Part shown: one piece after another, positions 1 to 11,375 of the stretch
Layout of the letters: each line of letters opens with the position of its first letter
How positions within the stretch are numbered: the stretch's first letter is position 1
Source: Tupaia tana
Lineage: Eukaryota > Chordata > Mammalia > Scandentia > Tupaiidae
DNA: 64,000 nucleotides
Assembly: GCA_026018925.1 (NCBI GenBank)
Contig: JAKSZU010000002.1
Span: 154,281,900-154,345,899 of the forward strand
Reading direction: 5' to 3'
The notes under the pieces: generated by a model
Database searches by the model: none
Told to the model about the DNA's origin: nothing
Seen by the model: only the letters and a program-made list of their open reading frames with translations
Program-made: the position numbers and the translations under genes

Positions 1-82
1 GGGGGTGATTTCTCGCTTTCTGTCTCTATGTCTCTCTCTGTCTGTCTGGCAAGCGCAAGCGCCCTATAGCAAAAACCTCCTC
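1..82 (+). repeat. Type A SINE, 3' end only (cut by window edge)
   Basis: The window opens inside the SINE body at ggggggtgatttctcgc, runs through the CT-rich stretch and ends with ccctatagcaaaaacctcct. There is hardly any poly-A tail. The head lies outside the window. Confidence 0.85.
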
Positions 83-195
83 CTGAACTCACCCAAGGTC
101 TGTCATAGTACACATATGCAATCCCCAGCTATTCCTGAATTAAACTCTTTGCTTTGGATGCTTATTTTAGGTTGACATTACAAATTAATAAACAG

Positions 196-568
196 TGTTA
201 CTGAAATCAAATCAGGCTCGCTCACCCAAGCGCTATAAAACCAAACTATAGGCACATGGTGTGATGAAGGAAAGTACAGCTTTATCGCAAAGCACAAAGC
301 AAAGAGAACAGGCAGCTCATGCGGAAAAGACCCGGTCTCCCCGAGATGTTCCCCACATGCATTTTTTGAGGACAAAATTAGGGGCAGAGGTCCTAGGTGC
401 AAGATCAGTTCAGAGACTGGTTTAAGAGGGTGTGATCATCTCTTCACATTCTTAATTGATGAGGCCTTAGATAATCAATTTTCTGTTCTGGGAGGGGGTG
501 ATCATCAGGCCTTTGGTGCATTTCAGCCTTGGAGGTGATGTAGTCAATGATCATTGTCCTACAAAACA
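196..568 (-). mobile_element. Probable class I LTR, minus strand
   Basis: Read on the minus strand this 373-bp block starts TGTTTTGTAGG, carries a GATAAA polyadenylation-like signal followed by a T/C-rich stretch, and ends CAGTAACA, the TG...CA layout of a retroviral LTR. A similar ending (cagtaacaaca) occurs in the plus-strand LTR near 2.26 kb. No target duplication is visible, so both edges are approximate. The family is not recognised. Confidence 0.4.
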
Positions 569-1561
569 TCTTAAAATTTGTGTTATACATAATTTCTATA
601 TCTTAATTTCTACAGTTAAGAAACTAATTTCTTTAACAAAGAGAACAGGATGGTTACCAGCTCCTTTTTAGTACATTAAAATGACAGACCATCTTTTACA
701 TAAGCATTGCTAGAGAAAGATAGTCTTTTATTACCATGCAAGGCTGTTCTGTTTACAGTGAGCAAGGGTATACATTCAAATAAAGACCTCAGAGAGGGGC
801 TGGCTAGTCAAAGACAAGAGCCTTAAATGCAACATCTATATTTAAATGGACCTCTCCTGTCAAACAATCTGGATAGATACTTTTAGTTCTAATCAATTTA
901 AAGTTGGGAAGTTACACTTTTACCAAAAAGTAATAATAATAATAAAAAGGGGTTCACCCCTTTTAGAAGGTTTCAGCTTGGTTTCAACAGCATTCAACAC
1001 TTTCCTAAGAATTTTTTTTAAACTCAAATATCATAGTGATATAAAGACAAAGAGCCATTTAAGGCATAAAAGAAAGAAAACACATTCTTGCTATTGTGAA
1101 GTATTTTCTAGTCTCTGGGTAGTTGTCTATCAAATTAAATGGTCAAATTGTTTTATGATTTTTAACTTTATAATTTAGTTCATAAAAGAAAAAATTGAGG
1201 AAATGAGAAATCCAGGGCTTTTTAAACATCAGGCATATATTTAAGCAACGTATAACTTTTGGGATAATCTTTAATTAAGTTAAGTATTTTCAGGTGGCTA
1301 TACTGATAAATAATTTTATTCAAAATTTCTCAAAGTATTGAAAAATTATGGAAGGCATTGAGAAACCAGGATACAAATTTGGGTAGATTTCCTAAAACAG
1401 TCTTGCCCGTTGAACTATAAGCTGCTTTTCCTCATCCAATTTGGTCAAATAGTTTTAAGAAATACCTGCCTCCTGTCACACAGTTCAGAGACAAGCAAAT
1501 CACAAGATTATCTGTTCCCAATTGTTTGTTTTTTAATGGTGGCCAGTCTGATTTTATTTTA
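569..1561. other. No gene seen; unique or unrecognised AT-rich DNA
   Basis: Reading frames here are short and have no recognisable protein. The stretch between two LTR-like blocks could be old retroviral interior, but I see no protein motif to support that. Confidence 0.5.
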
Positions 1562-1822
1562 TTTATTTATTTTTTTTTTGGTAGAGGTTTTCCCTATAGG
1601 GCGTGTGCGCTCAACCAGACAGACAGACAGACAGAAAGTGAGAAATCACCCCCCAGGGGGGATGGCCACGCCGCAATCCCTTCTCCTCCATTCTCCTCTC
1701 AGGATCTTGGGCAGGCATGCACATGCGCCCGGCGTGAGTTTTAAGCCACCGGGTCCAGGACTTGAACCGCGGTCGACTATGTGGGAGTCCAGCGACAGCC
1801 ATTACGCTAACTGCTGGTCCGC
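1562..1822 (-). repeat. Type A SINE
   Basis: Full length on the minus strand, with head, palindrome and T-run intact. It is flanked by the duplication tctgatttta (1547-1556 and 1824-1833). The head lacks the 'cat' of 'gcgacatagcc', a small deletion. Confidence 0.93.
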
Positions 1823-1889
1823 CTCTGATTTTAAAAAGATCCAGTACTAACTTTGGTCGTGCAAGTTTGCCTGTAGGTCATGTGTCCTT

Positions 1890-2264
1890 GAGGGCTGAGT
1901 GATTTGAGGCTGGCTCCAGCAGCAGGGAGGGACTGTGACTCCAGTCAGTCAGGTGGATGGAGCCGCACAGGTTTCAACTCTTCATTTGTAGGTCAATCTT
2001 GGAAGTCAAGGGAGCTGTAGTTCCGGTTGCCCAATCAGAACTGCACTAGTTTCAATCCTTGATTTGCATATCAGACCAGATTGAAGCTTGGGCAGGAATT
2101 ACTCCTCTACAGGAGACCATACCTTTAAATGTTAGGTGAGGCAGATTTGAGAATTACTGCCTATCTTCTTTGCAATAAAGCTTTTCTTTTTCTCCTCTGT
2201 AGTCCTAGTCCAGTATTCTGGCCTGTGCTCCAGGTGACAGATCGGTTTAGGTTCAGTAACAACA
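1890..2264 (+). mobile_element. Probable class I LTR, plus strand
   Basis: A promoter/polyadenylation layout is visible: AATAAAG at 2174-2180 followed by a T/C-rich stretch, and a CA end at 2264 (cagtaacaaca). The left edge is a guess. The shared ending with the 196-568 block suggests related LTRs, but they are not obviously a pair. Confidence 0.4.
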
Positions 2265-2692
2265 CTGGCAAATAGTCCGATCATAGTTTCCCAACATTGG
2301 TCACAGTTTCCCAAAGTATGGTAATATTAGTGAACACTACTAATTGAGGATAAACACCAAGCCCAGGGGCACTTATTTGAGAAATCTCTGATTCTCAGTT
2401 CTTAAAATGGAAACTATCTTTAAGGGCTGGGAGAGAAACAGACATGAATGTGACTGTCAGGCAGCTCATGAAAACCTGGAGCATATTTTGTGCGCATCTC
2501 TCTTTATAGCTTCCTTCAACTCTCTTAATTTTTCTATTTTTACTTTATATTTCTCCACTTACTTATCTACTTCCTCCTGCCACGTGTCTGCTTGTTTCTT
2601 TCATCTTTCTACTTCATATATAAACATATGTTTGTCACTACTGACTCTATTTGAATAGTATCTTTGGTCTCTTTCATTTAAAAAGCCTGATA
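2265..2692. other. No feature recognised
   Basis: AT-rich DNA without a convincing reading frame or repeat that I can name. Confidence 0.4.
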
Positions 2693-2905
2693 CAGAAAGT
2701 AGGATGATGGCTGCCAGGGTCCGGGAGAAAAAGGGATGGGGACTTACTGTTTAATGGAGTTAGAATTTCCATTTAAAGAGATGAAAAAAGCTATGGGAGA
2801 TGGGTATGATGACTGCCCAATGTTGTATTTAATACCACTGACCTCTACACTGAAAAATGGTTAATAAAATTCATGTTGTGAGTATCTTTTCACAATTTAA
2901 AAAGG
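2693..2905 (+). repeat. L1M-type 3' UTR fragment
   Basis: The order of cagaaagtaggatgatggc, gccagggtccgg, tactgtttaatgg, agatgaaaaaagc and cactgaaaaatggttaataa matches the 3' untranslated region of old mammalian L1M elements. It is the same region as the minus-strand copy at 46.7-47.0 kb. ORF2 is absent. Confidence 0.65.
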
Positions 2906-3194
2906 GGTATGGGCTTATGATAATAACATTTTCTATTTTGGCACTTCAGGCAAAAGCCCTATTATCTTTCTGAAAAGATTTTCCAGTTTGGTTCCCTACT
3001 CTCCTAGGAGCCACTGGCCCTTATTAGGAGGGAGAAAAAGAAAAAGAGTTCTTTAACCTTATCCCATTCTCACAGCCTGAAGGACAGTCAGTAAGAACAA
3101 GGAAGATAAAAAGAAAACATCACAAGAGAAAAGATTAAACGGGTTACTATGTATGAAAATTCCTTTTTTAAGTAATTCTTTTTTTATTTTAAAT

Positions 3195-3655
3195 TTATTT
3201 ATTTTACAGTCTTTCACTGAACATCACCATAGTGTACAATATGTGATTTCCTATCCAGAATATACTGTATAGTGACTTAATCATACATGTTATCATCAAC
3301 AAATAATTTTCCAATTATTTTATATTTATACACATATATACACACACACATATATATACACACACATATACATATATACTATGTGTGTGTGTGTGTGTGT
3401 GTGTGTGTATTTTTCCCCCCTCTATTTCTCACCCTCTGCCATTTCCCACCCTCCTTCCACACTGTCTCTGGTATCTACAGTTGTTTTCCATTCCTTTTTC
3501 CCCCACATTTTATTGATCTACAAAATATTTTAATCTAACTACTTTCAATAGCAAGTTCAGCTAATATATACATATCTGTGTAATGATTTAATATTTATAG
3601 AGTCAGAATCTTCTTATATCTAAATGACTGTAAATTAACCACTACATACATTTTT
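3195..3655 (-). repeat. HAL1/L1-like 3' end, second copy
   Basis: The reverse complement aligns along its length with 43.52-43.91 kb; shared blocks include gtgatttcc.atccagaatatact, ttaatcatacatgttatc, ctgccatttcc.accctcc and gttttccattcctttttcc. That places it as the 3' end of the half-L1 element seen there. It contains a later-expanded microsatellite. Confidence 0.6.
3321..3409. repeat. TA/CA and TG microsatellite
   Basis: Alternating (TA)n/(CA)n runs pass into an uninterrupted (TG)n tract at about 3381-3408. The purine-pyrimidine alternation is polymorphism-prone. Confidence 0.95.
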
Positions 3656-3837
3656 CTTTCAGGTCACAAGGATAAATTTTAGGAATCATTTTCCCAAGAT
3701 GGAATTTCGGAAAGAAAAGGAAGAAAGCTAACTATAAAAAAAAAATGAGTAAATTTCTATGGCTACGAGGACAACTGAATGATAATTAAATGATAATTGT
3801 CTTCCTTCTCCTACTATGTATATATGTATTTAAAAAA

Positions 3838-3923
3838 ATCTGCTGATGTAGTGGTTAAGGTGGTTAGAACCCTCATAACTGACAGTGGGGTTTGAGTCCC
3901 AGACCAGGCAGCTTGAAAAATAC

Positions 3924-3961
<38 letters not shown>

Positions 3962-4117
3962 TATGTGTGTACCTAAAATCCTGAGTTGAATGGAATGGAG
4001 GACAAGGGACTGCAATTAAACCATACCCCCTGAAGGTGATTTCTCATTTTCCCTCTCTTTCTCTCTCTTTAGCTTTGGCAATTGCACACACCCTACAGTA
4101 AAAACTTAAAAAAAGTT
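3838..4117 (+). repeat. Old A-type SINE with (GT)n
   Basis: A diverged head (gctgatgtagtggttaagg, then gtttgagtcccagacc) leads into a body where the usual gtgtgcgtgcgtgc has expanded into a long GT run (3927-3970). It ends accctacagtaaaaac. Confidence 0.75.
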
Positions 4118-4544
4118 CTTTAAGGCAGAGTCCCCAAATACTTGTCACTTACAGCAAATGCTAATTTCCTTTTCCTACACTGGCAGGGGCCTCATTCGTT
4201 AGGTAAAGCCTCCTACCTCTTCCTAACAATCACTTCTAAAATGCTGGTTTTAGGAAAGACCAAAAAAAAAAAAAAAAAGTGTATTTTTTCCACTGTCACA
4301 TAACATGAGTGACAGAAATCTTTACTATCCTAGTATAGGAATTAAGACTTCAAATGTCACCTGTTCCCTCTGCTCTTGCTGTAAGTTTTTAGCATCTGTA
4401 TAATACTAATTCATGAAAGCTTTTGGTGAACCAGAGTGCCATCACATAAAAAATATCTTATTTTTTATTTAATTAAAATAAATGAAGCCTGTCTTAATTT
4501 TAAAATTTAAACTCAGCTTAAAACTAACTTATCATTTTTTTCCT
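4118..4544. other. No feature recognised
   Basis: AT-rich sequence with one A17 run at about 4262; no gene signal. Confidence 0.4.
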
Positions 4545-4776
4545 TAGGTTTTTGCCATATGGTACATGTGGTTGCTGGAGTGAGACCGAGACAGTGAGAC
4601 ATAAAGTGAGAAATCACACCCCAGAGAGGGTAGCCATGCCAAAATCCTTTCTCCTCTTGGGGCACATAAGCACAGGCGCACAGCGTGATTTTCAAACTGC
4701 CGGGTCTGGGACTTGAACCACAGTCACCCATGTGGGAGCCTTAGCACCCTAACCACCATGCCACCTGCTGACCCCT
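4545..4776 (-). repeat. Old A-type SINE
   Basis: The minus-strand head reads ggggtcagcaggtggcatgg with a B-box relative at ggttcaagtcccagac. Poly-A remains are weak. Confidence 0.75.
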
Positions 4777-5524
4777 CAAGATCATTTTTAATTACTCAGT
4801 GAGTTCTCAGAAGAGAAAAAATGAGAGGTCTCAGCATGTAATTGCTCATTTTAAAAATTATTTTCTTCTGGCAGAGCAAAACCTGAAAGCTTCTCTCTCA
4901 TCTATGTAACCAGATCCTCAGCAACAAGAGCAGAAATCATATCAATAAAACCTTTTCCTGAATATATATCAGCTTTCTGTTTACTCTTGATTATTAGCTT
5001 TTATGCTATAATCATAATACACTCAAATTGTCTTCCTGTTTAGGCTAACAACATCCTCTCATGAGGAACCAACATCCAGAGAGAAGCCCTAAAAAGAAAT
5101 CTTATAGTCTGATACTATTTAGCAACTAAACGACCAGGAGCTCTCTGGAATCCAGCCACTACATGCACCTCATCATCCATTGTTTTTACGTATGACGCTG
5201 CTCACTGTGCTGTTTCCAGGAACAGCCAGTCCGTCACTTGTATTTCCTTTCATGAACATTACCTAGACTACCCACATCAATAAGTGTCTCTCTTCTTCGT
5301 TATATACAAATATTAATATATTTTTTAAACTGTTAATGTATGTTGGTTTATATTAACAGTTGTACAGAATTCAAAGGGTGATAGACTGTGATGTCCTGTA
5401 AAGCCACTAAAATGAATATCATAGAAAAACAAACACAAAACCCTATGGAGATAAAGTTTATCCAGAAAAGACACTGCTATACAAAATTCAGAAAGTAGGA
5501 GTCAGAACTAAGAGGAAGAGGGGG
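4777..5524. other. No feature recognised
   Basis: Unique-looking AT-rich DNA. No reading frame of note. Confidence 0.4.
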
Positions 5525-5994
5525 TGACTGGCCTGCTTACTAGTTCACTATGTGGCTGAATTTCGCAAGACATTCTTTTTCAAGATAATTCCAAATTTGC
5601 AGTCTCCCTTCGGCTGATCGCCCATCCCGCCGAATGGACTACCATCAATGCCAATAAATCACGGAATTCAGGCCCCGAGCTGATGGACATACACCCAGAC
5701 CTCGCCCTTCACCCACTGTCATAAGAACCTCTTCTGTTACCTTTGTCAGTATATGCATTTTCCAAACAACTTCCATCTATTGGAACCCTTTCACTGGTAT
5801 AAAGACCCTGCTCTTTTCAGGGTCAGTGGACATGTTGTCATTGCTATCTGAACAAGCTTATGGCAGGTCTGAATGCATGGCCCAGTGTCCACCCCTTATT
5901 TGACGTTAGCTTTATGATATCAATAAACTCCCTTTTTCCTTATAACTTTTTATTCACAGTTGTTCTTTTTGGCTTGACATCCCCAATAAACATG
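5525..5994 (+). mobile_element. Probable solo LTR, plus strand
   Basis: A U3-R-U5 layout is visible: TATAAAG at 5798-5804, AATAAA at 5922-5927, and a T-rich R/U5 ending near ggcttgaca. No matching interior is found on either side, so it is probably a solo LTR. Edges are approximate and no duplication was identified. Confidence 0.5.
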
Positions 5995-6333
5995 ATTAAC
6001 CACATGGAGCTCTCATGTGGCTGAGTCTTTCCAAGCATTCTCATCATCTGACAATCTACGGGGATGCCATGACTAATATTTTCATTCTTAAACTATGCTT
6101 GTCTCTCAAAACCATGGCTTTTTTCAAAACAATGGCATTCTGCCTCAAAAATAATTTTCTCAAAACCAAAGAAATAAAGGAGCCATGCATACCCCCCTTA
6201 GAAGGGTAGGGCAAGACAAGAAACTTGAAAGGCCACCTAATTTGATTAAGATTCTGACAAAAGATATGACATAAACAACAAAAGTAATTCTCAACACAGA
6301 AGCCAAACAGCCAAGTTAAAGAGCTCTGAGGGG

Positions 6334-6631
6334 TGGGACTAGTGGATGGCACAGTGGTTCAGCTGCTGTACTCCCACACGGCCAACCACAGCTCAAGTCT
6401 CAGACTCAGTGGGTTGAAACTCAGGCCAGGCGCATGTGCATGCATGCCCAAAATCCCAAGAGGAGAATGGAGAAGAAGGGGTTGTGGCATAGTAATACAC
6501 ACACACACAAGCACGCACGCACGCATGCACACACACACCAGGAGGGGGTTTCTGCTTTCTGTCTCTCTACTTTGCGTAAGGCCCTACAGCAAAAATCTCA
6601 CCAAAAAAGAAAAAAAAAAAAAAATAACAAC
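6334..6631 (+). repeat. Old A-type SINE with CA/CG expansion
   Basis: Flanked by a perfect 10-bp duplication ctctgagggg (6324-6333, 6632-6641). The palindrome region is replaced by an ACACAC/GCACGC expansion. Confidence 0.88.
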
Positions 6632-6689
6632 CTCTGAGGGGAACAAAGCAGGGTAGAATGAATATGAGACTGGTTCTCATGATGAGGTC

Positions 6690-6805
6690 ACAGAGACCAG
6701 AACTCTACTATTTACTAAGGTGAATCCTTGGCCCAACCATGTCCCTCTCTAGCTTACTTTTAAAGTGGGCTAACCTTACCTCAGAGGGTTAAATAATATA
6801 TACAT
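6690..6805 (+). repeat. MIR fragment
   Basis: Degenerate MIR core and tail: cctcagagggttaaataat follows a run resembling the MIR 'tcctcatctgtaaaatggg' region. Confidence 0.4.
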
Positions 6806-7212
6806 TTTTTTTTAATTTTTAATCTGAATAGTCCAAAAAGGAAAACAGACAACTGGAGCCTGGAAAGGACTATGAGTAAAAGGGGGGTTTGCATCTGCTG
6901 TATCCCTGATTGTTTTTGTTTTGTTTATTTTAACAAAAAATGGAAATGAGATGCTATCTTCCAACTAACTCAGTGTTAATACAAAGTCTGGGGGCTTACA
7001 TTGTTTGGGCCAGACTCTGAGCCACATTCAAACCATGACTATCTAGAATATAATTGTCTGTTCAAATAAAGCACTTAACAGAATGCCTGGCATAAAGTAG
7101 CAAAGTATAATTATTACTAAAAAAAATTCAAAATGTTAGCAACTTTCAACAAATTAAGCAACCCAAAAAACACGCAACTGAATAGAACAGATCATTCTTG
7201 AAATATTTCTGT
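6806..7212. other. No gene; possible MIR tail
   Basis: The piece near 7060-7110 (gcacttaacagaatgcctgg) resembles a MIR tail. The rest is unassigned. Confidence 0.35.
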
Positions 7213-7500
7213 CACATGGCCTGGTAGTTACATGGGCAGGATCCCATATGGTCAACTGTGTGATCTGAGTCTCAGACCTGGTGGCTTGTTAAACAGGCCA
7301 GGCACATATATGTACATACCCAAAATCCCAAAAGGAAGGAGAAATGGAGCAGAAGGGATTGTGCCATGACGATTCCCCACGGGGGGGGGGGGAGGGGGGG
7401 GAGGTTGCTTTCTCTCCCCACCCCACCCCCGCTGTCGCTCTCTAGCAAGCCCATGTCAGCTCTGCCAAATTTAATTAAAAAATTTAAAAGAAAAAAAGAA
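7213..7500 (+). repeat. Old A-type SINE with G-run
   Basis: The head is degenerate (ggcctggtagttacatggg). The C/G palindrome has become a long interrupted G-run at about 7380-7402. Confidence 0.7.
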
Positions 7501-7812
7501 AGAAACAACTATTTCTGTCTCTGAGGCTAAGCTCTGCAGACAGGAAAGTACACACTTCCTGGCAATGCTGTATTGTGCATGTGCCTCTACACATTCTATT
7601 ACTGGTAAAATATTTTAAGTAGCCAAACAAAACCTGGAAGTCAATTCCCTGAACTGTGCTTTATTACATTTAATCATGAACTAAAGAATATCTTACTTTT
7701 TTATCAATTAAAAAAACACATATACTTAGAGGTTATTATTTAGTAAGATGGTATCGATAGGAAGTAGTGATATTTACGCCTTTTCTTTCTATCTGAATAT
7801 AGCATAATTTCT

Positions 7813-8096
7813 TTTCTTTCTTTCTTTTTTTTTTTTTTTTTTTTTTTTGAGAGGTTTTTGCTATAGGGCGCATGCGCTCACCAGACAGACAGACACAGAG
7901 AGACAGAAAGCGAGAAATCATCCCCCCAGGGGGGATGGCCACACCACAATCCCTTCTCCTCCATTCTCCTCTCGGGATCTTGGGCATGCATGCACAAGCG
8001 CCCGGCGTGAGTTTTAAGCCACCGGGTCCGGGACACAAACAGCGGTCGACTACATGGGAGTCTAGCAACATAGCCATTACGCTAACTGCTGGTCCC
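7813..8096 (-). repeat. Type A SINE
   Basis: Full length, with an 11-bp duplication gcataatttct at 7802-7812 and 8097-8107. Confidence 0.96.
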
Positions 8097-8152
8097 GCAT
8101 AATTTCTATTTTATATATCAGAGAAGCTATTCTTTGAAATTCAATCCTAGAA

Positions 8153-8388
8153 TAGGGAGCAAGCGTTTGCCAGAGAGATAGAGAAAGAGAGACAGAAAGC
8201 AAGCAATCGCCCTCCAGAGGGACGGCCATGCCACAATCCACATTCTCTTCTCCTCCATTCTCTCAGGATTTTGGGCATGCACACACACACATGCCTAGCT
8301 TGAGTTTCAAGCCTCCAGGTCTGGAAATCCAACTGGGGTTAGCCATGTGGGAGTCCAGCAATGTAACCATTAAGCTATCTGCTGGTCC
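8153..8388 (-). repeat. Old A-type SINE
   Basis: Diverged copy that has lost its poly-A tail and the ctatagg end. The head reads gggaccagcagatagc on the minus strand. Confidence 0.8.
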
Positions 8389-8415
8389 CTTTTTCTTGAT
8401 TTTAAGCAGGTTATC

Positions 8416-8688
8416 TTTTTTTTTTTTTTTTGGAGAGGTTTTTGCTATAGGGCGCGTGCGCTTGCCAGACAGACAGAGAGATACAGAGAGATAGAAAGCG
8501 AGAAATCACCCCCCAGGAGGGATGGCCACGCCGCAATCCCTTCTCCTCCATTCTCCTCTAGGGATCTTGGGCACGCATGCACACGCGCCTGGCTTGAGTT
8601 TAAGCCACTGGGTCTGGGACTCGAAACCGCGGTCGACTACGTGGGAATCCAGTGACATAGCCATTACACTAACTGCTGGTCCCCCCCT
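8416..8688 (-). repeat. Type A SINE, left arm of an inverted pair
   Basis: Young, full-length minus copy. Its head faces the head of the plus-strand copy that starts 22 bp downstream. Confidence 0.94.
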
Positions 8689-8710
8689 TTTTTTTTTAAT
8701 GTGATCTCCA

Positions 8711-8967
8711 GGGACCCACAGATGGCATATGGTTATGTTGCTGGATTCCCACGTAGTCGACCACAGTTTGAGTCCTGGACCCAGGGGCTTAGAACTCATA
8801 CCAGGCACATATGAGTGCATGCTCAAGATCTCGAGAGGAGAATGGAGAAGAGACTGTGGAGTGGCCATCCCCACTGGGGGGTGATTTCTCTCTGTCTGTC
8901 TGTCTGTCTCTGTCTCTCAGGCAAACACACAAGCCCTATAGCAAAAATCTCTCTTAAAAAAAAAAAA
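8711..8967 (+). repeat. Type A SINE, right arm of an inverted pair
   Basis: Flanked by the 10-bp duplication gtgatctcca (8701-8710, 8968-8977), so it arrived as its own insertion rather than by inversion. Confidence 0.95.
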
Positions 8968-9160
8968 GTGATCTCCAATTATATAAATAGCAAAATACAT
9001 TCTATATTGAAGTTGTAAAGAATTAAATCTACCCAAAAGATTACTATTGATATTTTGGTGTATTCCTTTCAAGCTGATGACTCCAACACTTACTATGTAA
9101 CCTTGGACAAGTTACTTCCCTGAACCTTAATTTCCTCATAGGTAAAACAGTAATAACAGT

Positions 9161-9390
9161 CCCGCCATGACAATGCAATGCTCTGTGACGCTGAAGCCAC
9201 ATGGGATGATCCTGAGTTCCCGTTCACCCTGTCCCCCTTGTACACAACAGATGTGTGCACGCATGCCTGTGATCCTGGCTGGCAAAGGATGGGGGCGATC
9301 ACAGCATGAAGACCCTGCTGGGGGTCTGCCCTCCTTACCTCTGTCTCTCTCACCCATGGGAAAAAAAAAAAAAAAAATTAAAAAAAAAAA
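9161..9390 (+). repeat. Type B SINE
   Basis: The body shows tgatcctggctggc and gcatgaagaccctgctgggg, then a CT stretch and poly-A, unlike type A. Confidence 0.75.
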
Positions 9391-9401
9391 AAAAAAAACA
9401 A

Positions 9402-9672
9402 GGGCCAGGCAGGGGCATAGTGGTTGTGGTGGCTGGGTCCCACGTGGCCAAGTGCACAGTTACATCCAGACCTGTAGCTTGAAAGCACATCAGGCACATG
9501 TGCACGTGTACTCCAAATTCCAAAGGGAGTGTAGCCTGGCCATTACCCCTGGAGTGGGAAGTTCTCTTTCTCTGTCTCTGCCTCTCTCTCTCTCTCTCAC
9601 TTGCTCCCTTTGTCCCCTTCTCTCTCCCCCCAGCAAGCACATGTGCCCATAGAAAGCTAAAAGAAAGGGAGA
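9402..9672 (+). repeat. Old A-type SINE
   Basis: Head gggccaggcaggggcatagtg; long CT tract at 9567-9600; ends with gcacatgtgcccatagaaagc. Confidence 0.75.
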
Positions 9673-9713
9673 ACAATAGTACCCACCTCTTAGGGTTGGT
9701 ACAAGCATTACAC

Positions 9714-9963
9714 TTTTTTTTATAGTTTATTCACAATAGAGAGTACATGCACATTCACAAGAGAGAGAAAGAATCAAGTATTTTCAACAGGGTCTCATCA
9801 CACCATGATCCTCTCTCCCCAGTCCTGTAGCTCATTGGAATTTTGGGCACAGGAGCTCATACTCAGTGTGTTTTCAAGGCACCCGAGATCTGAACCCATG
9901 GTCGGCCATGTGACTTCCAGCACCGCAGTTTGGTTTCTACTAACTGCACCACCAGGCAGGCCT
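9714..9963 (-). repeat. Old A-type SINE
   Basis: A minus-strand diverged copy between MIR pieces 2 and 3. Minus head: aggcctgcctggtggtgcag. Confidence 0.7.
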
Positions 9964-10045
9964 GATTTGAACACTAATTGAGTTAATATGCATGAAGCAC
10001 TTTACAACGATGTCTGATGACACATTACTAGTTAAAATTATTACT

Positions 10046-11127
10046 GGTACTTTATCCATTTATAAGCATTTTAAAAGAAATTAGGATTATATTACACATA
10101 GTTCTGCATCTGGCTTTTTATACTCGATATTATATCATGAACATCTTTTATCTAATAAAAGACTTGGAATATAATGCTGGGAATGGTTTATAATATATTC
10201 TCTTATTCTATATTTAAGTTTGTCTCCACTTTATTCCATGAAAAATATTTTCATTTCCATGCTATTGCTCTAAGTATAGTAACACCAAAAATGTTCTCAA
10301 AGACACTAAAAGAATCTATGAAATACATAGTTATATTTGGATTCTGACTTCATTCAAAGAATTATACGCCTCAAGTATTTTCTTGTGCTTCAAGAGGAGT
10401 CTTCTATCAGCTGACATGAGAGAGAAGGATGGGGAGTTTGAACTTTCCTAGCTTTAAAGCATAAACTATGCATGGGTGACCGGAAAAAATCCCTTCCCAG
10501 CCTCTCTGACCAATCCTCATGTACCTGGAATGCCCAGGTAACCTGTGCAGAGTGGCTCCAGACCGAGCTCTGCCTCTGAAGTATAAATCCTTGTCGTGAT
10601 TTTACCTAAAATGAACTTGGCAAGAGATGAATGGTAGATTAGCTCATCAGCAGCTTCTGTAGCTTATAACACTATTTATCAAAGCATGTGTTGTGTTCAG
10701 GCGAAAGGCCAACCCTGCCCGCATGTATCAAATGTATGAATCAAGGTTCTATTTATATTTCCATAATAAAAGATAATCATCTGTTAAGATAGCTCCTTAG
10801 ACCAGATCCTTTAAAGGAACATGAAATGAGATCTCTTCTCTGAACAAACATAAAATGCATATGTGTATCACGCTGGGGCACAATCCCCTTACTATGATTA
10901 TTATGGCAATAGTATATGATATCACATCAGAGTGGCAGGAGCACTTAATTAAAAGCCAGAATAAAAGTACTCTGTGGTTGATTCTTTACCATCTACTCAG
11001 ATACAACGAACGCGTCCACCTCTCTGAGTCTACCTCAATCTAAAATGATAATGTCTGCACTATTTAATGGATTATTATGCATTTTATGAAGGGAAATGCA
11101 AGTAAAAGTGCTTTTAAAATTATAAAG
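10046..11127. other. No gene recognised
   Basis: Mostly unique sequence. No reading frame looks protein-like, and no splice-bounded exon could be argued on either strand. Confidence 0.4.
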
Positions 11128-11375
11128 CAGGGCCAAACTATGATGCAGTGGTAACACAGGGCTCTATAATGCCAGATCCATATGGAAAGGTCCCAGGTTC
11201 ACATCCTGGGGCTTCTCTGTACACACTGGGCACATACGTGTGCACATGATACAGATGAATTGAGATGGGGGGGGGTCACAGAAGTGACCACAGGAATGGG
11301 GACCTGTCGAGGGTGCTGGTCTCTCTTTCTCACTCTGTTTTTCTCTCACACACATGGGAAAAATTAACTTCAAAA
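11128..11375 (+). repeat. Type B SINE
   Basis: Head gggccaaactatgatgcagtg with a weak B box (gttcacatcctgg), then the B body (gggacctgtcgagggtgctgg) and a CT stretch. Confidence 0.72.

Larger units (their letters stand above)
9075..10045 (+). repeat. MIR, split into three pieces by SINEs
   Basis: Piece 1 (about 9075-9160) reads aaccttggacaagttacttcc and tttcctcataggtaaaa. Piece 2 (about 9675-9713) reads tagtacccacctcttagggt. Piece 3 (about 9970-10045) reads gttaatatgcatgaagcact. Together they follow MIR order, interrupted by SINEs at 9161-9390, 9402-9672 and 9714-9963. Confidence 0.75.

Noticed and set aside
7380..7402. G-rich run considered as a G-quadruplex regulatory site.
   Set aside because: It sits in the decayed palindrome of an old SINE and has no promoter context.
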